DNA from: Amyloporia xantha
Lineage: Eukaryota > Basidiomycota > Agaricomycetes > Polyporales > Adustoporiaceae
Length of the DNA stretch: 64,000 bases
Direction of reading: 5' to 3'
NCBI GenBank assembly: GCA_036971615.1
Contig: JAYKKR010000031.1
Location: 1 to 64,000, forward strand
In this document: piece after piece, positions 57,418-64,000 of the stretch
Layout: every line of letters begins with the position of its first letter
Numbering within the stretch: the first letter of the stretch is position 1
The notes under the pieces: model-generated
Database searches by the model: none
The model's input: the letters and a program-made list of their open reading frames with translations, nothing else
Told to the model about the DNA's origin: nothing
Program-made: the position numbers and the translations under genes

Positions 57418-57988
57418 TGTCACGAGTTGACATCGAGCGTTTCTTCCTTTCTATATACGGACGATTTTCTCCTTTTACTCATCGTTATTTTCCCCTCTTA
57501 TTCGAACGGCCATTCTACTGTACACATCACAAGCTCCTTGTTCATGAACTTAGACGCGTCGACCATTACAGGTCACATGTTCCCTTCCCACGGACTCCGT
57601 CCCGCCTTCCCTTTACGGACATTTACTTAAGCATGGTGCCGGCCGACCACGGGCCCCGCCGGGCTCCGATCACGACATCACTTATGACTCACAGCCTGCT
57701 TACTCAGGCTGCGCACAGACCACCCGTGCACGGACCATGTAGATAGCCTGCCCTGAACTCTTGTAGTATATAAGTAGTACGCCTCTGCCTGGGGACCTCA
57801 GTTTCGACCTCTTGTCCCTAGGTAAGCCAAAGCCTGCCTGTACATACTTACCTTTACTTACATCTATTTATCTTGTCCCTAGCCTTAGACTTGAGCCTAG
57901 CTCGTCATCGCTTCGATAAGAACCCAGTCGAACGCCCTCGGCCTTTTAGGTTTGTTCTTCCCCTGTCGCTTGACTCTAAGTCGCGACA
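57418..57988 (+). repeat. 3' LTR of chromovirus
   Basis: 571 bases, one difference from the 5' LTR by eye. Preceded by a purine tract and followed by the GATTC target duplicate. Confidence 0.97.
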
Positions 57989-58194
57989 GATTCCCTCTTT
58001 TGGGGGGTCATGTGAAAACGAACTTAGCGAAATCGCAATGTTCGCGCTCTAGAGAACACAAGGGGATTCAGACGAGAGTCTGAAATTGAAGTATATTCCG
58101 ACTTTCCTCGCGCCGCTTGACTATTGTAGTGCCCACGCTGTTCGAATCTCCATCATATCGTAAACCTGTGACATCTCGTGGGATTACAAGCCGT

Positions 58195-58760
58195 TTAGAA
58201 GCCATCCATATCAAGAGCCACGTCCTCTTCTGTGTCCAGTGAGAGTGCCTCATCGACGTCTAGATCCTCCCCCGCCGCTTCCTCCTCATCGGACTCGTCT
58301 GTATCACTTTCGTCGCCACTTGACTGGGATTCCTCTTCTATGACCGTCTCGCTAGTATGCCCCTCACCTACATCTCTCACGGCACCTCTCGTACTCATGA
58401 CAGATGCCGTGGTATCATCGCAAGCAGCCGCCACAGCCGGTCCCACCAAAGCTGTTGTCGACCGTCGCTTTTTCAGCTGTTCAATCAGCGCATTGTATTC
58501 TCGTAACGGCTGAGGAAGCAGGTTGAGTCCCGCAGCGACCACATTCGGTACCACTGACTTCGCGCCTTCTATAACACGACCATATTCAATCTTGTAAACG
58601 CGATGTTGATCCAGCGAACGTTTGAGCTCCGCGATGTCTTTTGTCAAATCTGGGGCTGCGTGCTTGGGGAGGTCAGGCCATGGCTTGACTTGGTGTTGAG
58701 GAAGCTTGTTCGAACATAGGATGATGCGAAGACAGCATGAGCGAGTCGTTCGAAGAGGTC
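58195..58760 (-). CDS. Orphan protein inside the small inverted-repeat element
   Basis: On the minus strand a frame with YGRVIEGAKSVVPNVVAAGL and PQPLREYNALIEQLKKRR leads into a highly acidic Ser/Asp/Glu-rich C-terminus ending DMDGF (stop at 58195). The upstream part (58700-58790) reads in another frame as a helical segment (RDLFERLAHAVFASS). The two could be joined by an acceptor in GAACAAG/CTTCCT near 58700, but no donor was pinned down. Function unknown; no transposase motif. Confidence 0.45.
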
Positions 58761-58895
58761 TCTTGTATTGCGGCGGTACTGGCGGTACATGTACATATAG
58801 CGCAAACGTCGCGATTTCGCTAAGTTCGTTTTCACACGACCCCCCAAAGAAGGGAATCCATCAGGACCCCCTAGATGCGCGTCCAGTTTGCCCAG

Positions 58896-59544
58896 CTGTT
58901 TCGGTAACGTAGAGAGTCGGAGTGTCAAACGAAACGGATGGTCACGAGCCTATGTAGTTGCCAATAAAGCGGGCAGTAAAGGCGGGCTTGCCTAATACAA
59001 TAAGTCTGCTTATCTCACTGTTATCTAGTGCACCACTGATAACGATGAGTACACCGTGCGTCCAACGCCAGATCACCGAACGCATCGGGATCTCCCGCGT
59101 GACGCGGCGCGCCTGCGCGCCCAATGCGTCGGCGCCGCCGCCGCCGATGAGCACGAGAATTGGCTCTAGCTTCGTCAATATATTGTGTATTTAGTTCGAA
59201 ATTTCATTGATAGGAATAGGATTATCTTGGATTATATATGTAATGTATGAATGAATACTTTGAAGCTCAAATGGAAGGATTTTGATTTTTCTCAAATAGA
59301 CAATTATCACCCTCCCTGGATGGCAGTAGTATCAATGAGCTCATAAAGCACCATATGTCATGTACTACAGTGCTCTGCTTAATGCTATTTGGCACATTTC
59401 TATTTGTGAAACTTGGTCAGTTTGGGTACATTCAGTCAAATATTGCTATTTCACACTTTCTATATTTCATGTACCTTCTGGTCCCTCAGATATTTATGTG
59501 CAAAGGGATTAATGTTTTATATAGGTAATATTTATTTGTGATAC
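58896..59544. other. Flank between element ends, no gene recognised
   Basis: A GC-rich patch at 59095-59150 (short GCGCGC palindromes) is followed by AT-rich sequence. No gene was recognised. Confidence 0.4.
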
Positions 59545-59906
59545 TGTAAGACGACAGGGGATAGAAGACACCGAAAGCAACAGCACCTTGCTCAGCGAAC
59601 CGTGTTGAGCGCAGACTATAGAGGAGAGGAGGCTAATCTGTCTTGTATTCTAGTGGGCTGTAAGGCCCTGCTTATATACATGTATGAAAGGCTCCTTAGT
59701 AATCGTATCTAGAAACCTATAGAATATCTTAGTAAGATATGAAGTCATAATGAAATCATAGTGGAGATTTCTTAGTAAGAAAGTGGAGCCTATGAAGTAA
59801 GACAAGAACATACTATGGAACGTCATAGAACATCATAGAAATGAGTAAGTACTGACTACCAAGTATGGAAGTGCAACTACTATAGTTGGAAACTGATCGT
59901 TCAACA
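59545..59906 (-). repeat. Copia LTR (minus strand)
   Basis: 362 bases. On the minus strand it starts TGTTGAACG and ends CTTACA, directly preceded by a purine tract (GAGTGGGAG), as expected for the 3' LTR of the Copia fragment next to it. A TATA-like ATATAAGC stretch is inside. Confidence 0.65.
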
Positions 59907-59932
59907 CTCCCACTCAACTAGATAGTTGCTAA

Positions 59933-60122
59933 CTACTCTAGTCCAAGACTATGTACAAATTTCTCATGAATAGAGAAAGATAAATTCTTAGTGAGGATAT
60001 CGGCCCTTTGCTCAGCAGTAGGTACAAAGAAAAGATCAACATGACCGTTTTCAATGAACTCTCTGCAAAAGTGGTACCGAATATCAATGTGCTTGGTTCT
60101 TCTGTCATGAGCTGGATTGTAA
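59933..60122 (-). pseudogene. Copia RNase H C-terminal remnant
   Basis: The last about 63 codons of a Ty1/Copia polyprotein on the minus strand. The visible family motif is RRTKHIDIRYHF, followed by EQRADILTKNL and a stop. All upstream domains are missing: similarity stops at about 60125, at a short GTAACG/CGTTAC palindrome. Together with the adjacent LTR this is a 5'-truncated element. Confidence 0.9.
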
Positions 60123-61149
60123 CGTGCCGTTACATATCTATTCAATTATATTCCATTATATTATTATAATCCCTTATCCTAGGCTTATATGCCCTTATCA
60201 TCTATATTTACATATGTTTGTGTGCCAGCACATATGCCACTATCCTATTTCCTTTCTAAGACTAACACTTCTTTCATATCAACACCTATGTATGCACTAC
60301 TGTAGACACTCTCTGGAATAGAGATTGGGTGCAGCGCATATCAGGTGTGAGTGAGAGAAGTATATTTGTTACACATTTTTGCGCTCCTCTGACTTTGTCA
60401 GGTTTCTACAACCTGGGAGAGTTTACAGCGCATGCATACATATTCAACTGCCTACTTTACTAAGTGGCCAGCTGGAACAGCTCTCTTGGCTAAATGCCTA
60501 GAGGTGTTGCATCCATTGCATGAAGAAGCCCATGGTTCCACCTGTGGTATCCAAAGTTGTACAACAATTGCCCAGGTACCTGGGCTTAGCTCTGTGCACA
60601 ACTTGGCCAGGGTTTTACAAGGCTTGTAATACAACTGGGCCTGCTGATTGACAATCCACAAACCTGCCTAGCCTTTGTACAATGTTAACCTGGTTTGTAA
60701 ATCCGCATTTTTGACAATTTCAGTTAAATACTGGGCAAGCTTGTAATAAATATAATCATATATTTCTGCTGTACAGGTCATATATCATTATATATCATTA
60801 AAATCTGCTTATTTCTGCCACATCAGGAAAAACCTCCCAGTGTAATTTATGAGGAATGTATCATAATGTAGCTAAATTTCAGACAATAGATGCAATTATC
60901 TCCATTCAGGCCATTATCCAGAATTACCTTCTATTGTTGTGGATTCTGCGGTCCCCCTCCCGAAAAACGCAGTTTATTCATGTAAATTTCCCATAATTCA
61001 GCCGCATGGGTTTCAAATGTTTCGTTCATATATTGCACTGCTTTACTACTCATATTCTTGTTCGCAGTGGATAGTATTGAATGGCAAAATGTACATATTG
61101 ATTGACTGTATATACAACAAAGAGATACATATTATTATCATAAGCATTC
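60123..61149. other. No gene recognised
   Basis: AT-rich sequence with short palindromes (for example CAGGTACCTG near 60580). Frames here are short and featureless. Confidence 0.4.
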
Positions 61150-61640
61150 CATCGTCGCTTCTCCTCATCATCGCTCCTCCTCATTGTCGTCGGTTCTCTG
61201 CCGTCATCGGTCATCTGCCTTCGTCGGTCGTTGTCAGTCGTCTGCCGTCGTCCGTGTCATCCCGTCGTTGTCCGCAGTCATGTCCGTCATCTGATGTCGT
61301 CCGCGTCGTCCATCGTCCATCGTCTGCAGTCGTCTGCAGTCGTCTGCAGTCGTCCATATCATCCGCCGTCGTCCGCATCATCCATCATCGTCCACACCGT
61401 CCGTCGTCATCCGCAGTCGTCATCCGCTCGTTGTCCCATCATCTGCATCGTCCGTCCGTCGGTGTCGGCATCGTCGGCGTCATCGGTTGGCGTCGTCGTC
61501 GTCGGCGTTGTCATTGTTGTCGATGTTGTCACTGTAAGCGTCGTCCGTCGGTGTTATTGTCCTTGTTGATGCGAGTCGTCTGTCGGCGGCGGCGGCGGTG
61601 TCCTCCGTCGTCGGTGTCGTTAGAGGTACATGCGATGCAG
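61150..61640. repeat. Degenerate CGTC-rich low-complexity tract
   Basis: Nearly 500 bases made of imperfect units such as CGTCGTC, CATCCGC and GTCTGCAGTC, with exact short blocks (GTCTGCA three times at about 61323-61345). Open frames through it exist only because of composition. Confidence 0.85.
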
Positions 61641-62144
61641 TGCGCGCGATGCGGACGATGCGGCGTGTGTGATGCAGGAGGTAGTACTAAGTAGGGAGAC
61701 AGCAGCAACGCCGTCGAGTTCTGCCCAGTGACGTGTTGAAACTCCGACCGCGGCCCGATGGTGGCAGCCACAGCACGTGATTGAACATCGGACAAATCGA
61801 CGAAGTCCCTCTGTCCTCTGTGTAGATTTCAACTGCTAATATATTAGTGACCGCAACAAGTCACACAACATAACAATAGTAGCTGTACTTTCCAAAATAT
61901 GGCATTAAACGTGAGAAATAGGCAGCTTCCATAGAGCAGCCTTATATCTATTGACTAATTGTGGTATAATTGTGGTATATTGGTGTGAAATGACTCCCAA
62001 ATTATATGGATATCACTCAAGCCACAAACAATCAATTGTCTATTGCCTATTATACAGGCTTTGCTTCTGCTTCTGGCTCGTGCATTCTGGACTTTTCAAA
62101 TCTTACAAAGTTGTATCTGAGAGCTTTGCACAGATACAGAAAAC
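61641..62144. other. No gene recognised
   Basis: Unique sequence between the CGTC tract and the foldback. Nothing was recognised. Confidence 0.4.
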
Positions 62145-62541
62145 ACTGCAAAGAAATCACCGTTTCACAGGTAGTGAAAAGGGTAAGATACGTGTGGGAA
62201 AGGGTTTACTTATCAAACCATATTGGGTAAGTTGAAATTGCGTGAAATGTCATTATTTTAAGAGCCTGTTGGAGATTCACAAAATTGAAGTTTGACATAC
62301 TAAATAAGGTTATCTAAAAGTAATGGAATGAAGCCTTTACTGATGGATCAGTAATTTCATGTATCTTTTATGTAACCTCACTTAGTACATTAAACTTTAA
62401 CTTTCCAATTCTACAATAGCTTTTGAAATGATAACCATTCCATACATTTCCAACTCACTTGAAATGGTTCCATAAGGCAATATTTGTTCACACCTATCTT
62501 ACCCTTTTCACTGCCTGTGAAATGGTGATTTCTTTGCAGTG
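62145..62541. repeat. Foldback (inverted repeat)
   Basis: 62145-62200 pairs with 62488-62541 (arms share CACTGCAAAGAAATCACC and AGTGAAAAGGGTAAGATA) with a few mismatches and an AT-rich loop of about 290 bases. It may be a MITE or foldback element. Confidence 0.75.
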
Positions 62542-62639
62542 AAAATGACTGAGAAATTGGTTCTAATTATACCCAATTACTGGTATTATGTTTATTTGGC
62601 TACATTTCCACATAATATAGTACTAATTACCTTGGGAGG

Positions 62640-62935
62640 TTTTTCCTGATGCAATCCATATATGGTAATATCCAATACAGGATTATTATATATCATTAGA
62701 ATCTGCTTGAATGGGCCATTCCAAATATGGTAATAGCCAGTATATACACCATTAGAATTCGTTTGAATGGGTCATTCCAAATATGGTAATATTCAATATA
62801 GAATTGTTATATATCATTGGGATCCATTTGAATGGGGCAATACAAATATGGAATAAAATGTAGGGGTATTATATATCATTAGAAAGCATTTGAATGGGTC
62901 ATTCCCAATATGGTAATGATCCATTTGGGGCTGGC
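62640..62935. repeat. AT-rich minisatellite
   Basis: About four imperfect copies of a 60-80 base unit containing CCAAATATGGTAATA, TATATATCATTAGAATC and TTTGAATGGGTCATT. Related fragments occur at 60780-60810 and inside the palindrome arms. Confidence 0.8.
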
Positions 62936-63048
62936 ACATCAATAATGATGATTTCGGGGGTGGTTAGATTTTCGTATCGTCGCGTTTGAATCAGTATTTT
63001 GCATTTTCTGGCTTAATTGGGCAAGCTAGGGGTCTGGAAAAATTTATC

Positions 63049-64000
63049 TGGGATCCTTGGATGATGCTCTATGACTTTCATTTCTGCCATATATGGTAAT
63101 ATTTCCTTTTTTGGAAAGTGTCGGTAGTGCTCACAGGGCTGTACAGCAGGGGAATATCAATGAGAATGTGTATCAGAAGTGGTATAATGTAGTGCAGCAT
63201 GTGTTGTGAATGGCTAGTGAACAGTCAGAGATGGCTATGTAACACAGATGTTCACACATCTCATCGCTTTTGCTATTTGACAATCAGCCAGTCGGTGCAC
63301 ACCATGCATTGCTAATGTTTGAGGTAGATAGTATACTGCACACAGTCAATCACTTGACTGATCAGTGCACTCAACAGTCACTCATATCCAGTATTTAGTT
63401 ACTGGCAGTTGGCAATCAGTCAGTCAATCAGTCAGTCAGTCATAAGTGCGCACTCAGTCACTGTGATCTCAGGTCAAAAGTCACTTATGTTATTGTCCAA
63501 GTCATTGTCAATATGTGTGAACAGATGTGTATTTGTGTACAGACTTATGTTTGAACTTCATCAAGTTCATCTTCAGTCGCAGACAAAGTGACTGAGTGCG
63601 CACTTATGACTGACTGACTGATTGACTGACTGATTGCCAACTGCCAGTAACTAAATACTGGATATGAGTGACTGTTGAGTGCACTGATCAGTCAAGTGAT
63701 TGACTGTGTGCAGTATACTATCTACCTCAAACATTAGCAATGCATGGTGTGCACCGACTGGCTGATTGTCAAATAGCAAAAGCGATGAGATGTGTGAACA
63801 TCTGTGTTACATAGCCATCTCTGACTGTTCACTAGCCATTCACAACACATGCTGCACTACATTATACCACTTCTGATACACATTCTCATTGATATTCCCC
63901 TGCTGTACAGCCCTGTGAGCACTACCGACACTTTCCAAAAAAGGAAATATTACCATATATGGCAGAAATGAAAGTCATAGAGCATCATCCAAGGATCCCA
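63049..64000. repeat. Large palindrome, arms at least 414 bases
   Basis: 63049-63462 is matched by its reverse complement at 63587-64000, with a 124-base spacer (63463-63586). The end positions match exactly, so there is no net indel, and every stretch I compared was identical. The arms contain TGAC/CAGTCA repeats next to the spacer. The right arm is cut by the window edge, so the full palindrome may be longer. No open frame of note. Confidence 0.93.

Larger units (their letters stand above)
51120..57988 (+). mobile_element. Ty3-type LTR retrotransposon (chromovirus), complete
   Basis: 6,869 bases: two 571-base LTRs (TGTCAC...GCGACA), Gag and Pol frames, a purine-rich tract (AGGAGGGGGGTAC) directly before the 3' LTR, and the 5-base target duplication GATTC at 51115-51119 and 57989-57993. 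I see one base difference between the LTRs (C at about 51335, T at about 57633), so the insertion is very recent. The Pol order is protease, reverse transcriptase, RNase H, integrase, chromodomain, which defines a chromovirus. Confidence 0.97.
51078..58895. mobile_element. Small inverted-repeat element, split by a chromovirus
   Basis: The left arm is 51078-51119 continuing at 57994-58050; the right arm is its reverse complement at about 58797-58895. Both begin CTGGGCAAACTGGACGCGC and run through GATGGATTCCC and GAAAACGAACTTAGCGAAAT, with a few mismatches. With the chromovirus removed the element is only about 0.95 kb and encloses one minus-strand frame. Its left end touches the right end of the KDZ element. 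Type is unknown; no target duplication was identified. Confidence 0.75.

Noticed and set aside
60939..61694. 251-codon open frame on the plus strand
   Set aside because: It runs through the CGTC low-complexity tract; the amino-acid composition (Ser/Val/Arg/Pro repeats) follows from the repeat and there is no motif.
62640..62935. CRISPR-like array
   Set aside because: Units are adjacent and imperfect without regular unique spacers, and the genome is eukaryotic; it is a minisatellite.
1..64000. tRNA, rRNA or other structural RNA genes
   Set aside because: No convincing cloverleaf or rRNA sequence was noticed by eye; a covariance-model search would be needed to exclude them.

Overview
The window is nuclear DNA of a filamentous basidiomycete, most likely an Agaricomycete. 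The evidence is the many short introns (about 45-60 bases, GT-AG), basidiomycete-type housekeeping proteins (14-3-3, mitofusin, Vts1, glutathione synthetase), and an Agaricomycete-style transposon load (KDZ element, Ty3 chromovirus, Copia remnant). Species and genus cannot be read from the sequence.

Bases 1-31.5 kb are gene-rich. In order they hold: two tandem, decaying cytochrome P450 copies (minus); glutathione synthetase (plus); a small uncharacterised protein (plus); a relic and then an intact copy of a short-chain dehydrogenase (minus); 14-3-3 (minus); a secreted GH16 glucanase with a probable GPI tail (minus); the mitofusin/Fzo1 GTPase (plus); the Vts1 SAM-domain RNA-binding protein (plus); two tandemly duplicated APH-like kinases (plus) flanking a paralogue of the small uncharacterised protein (minus); a 2-oxoglutarate/Fe(II) oxygenase with a 7-base microexon (minus); and an APC-family amino-acid permease (plus). 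I rebuilt exon joins for most of these genes and checked them by reading phase.

Bases 31.5-42.8 kb are a transition. They hold orphan genes, a dispersed duplication of about 400 bases, a cluster of GC-rich hairpins in AT-rich DNA that looks like mitochondrial intergenic sequence, and a P-loop NTPase fused to a nuclease-like domain (Crinkler-like architecture).

Bases 42.8-60.1 kb are a transposon nest. A complete KDZ (Kyakuja-Dileera-Zisupton) DNA transposon has 247-base terminal repeats that read as identical and three co-oriented genes: a 989-aa transposase, a protein with RNase H1 N-terminal-like modules, and a basic protein. It abuts a small inverted-repeat element whose left end is split by a very young Ty3 chromovirus (571-base LTRs with one difference, GATTC target duplication). 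The chromovirus primer-binding site is the exact complement of the predicted first 11 bases of its own transcript, as in Tf1-type self-priming. A truncated Copia end follows.

Bases 60-64 kb carry no recognisable gene. They consist of low-complexity CGTC repeats, a foldback, a minisatellite, and a palindrome of at least 414-base arms running off the right edge.

Single-base reading-frame breaks occur in Vts1, in the Crinkler-like gene and in the P450 copies. At least the first two may be consensus errors rather than mutations.
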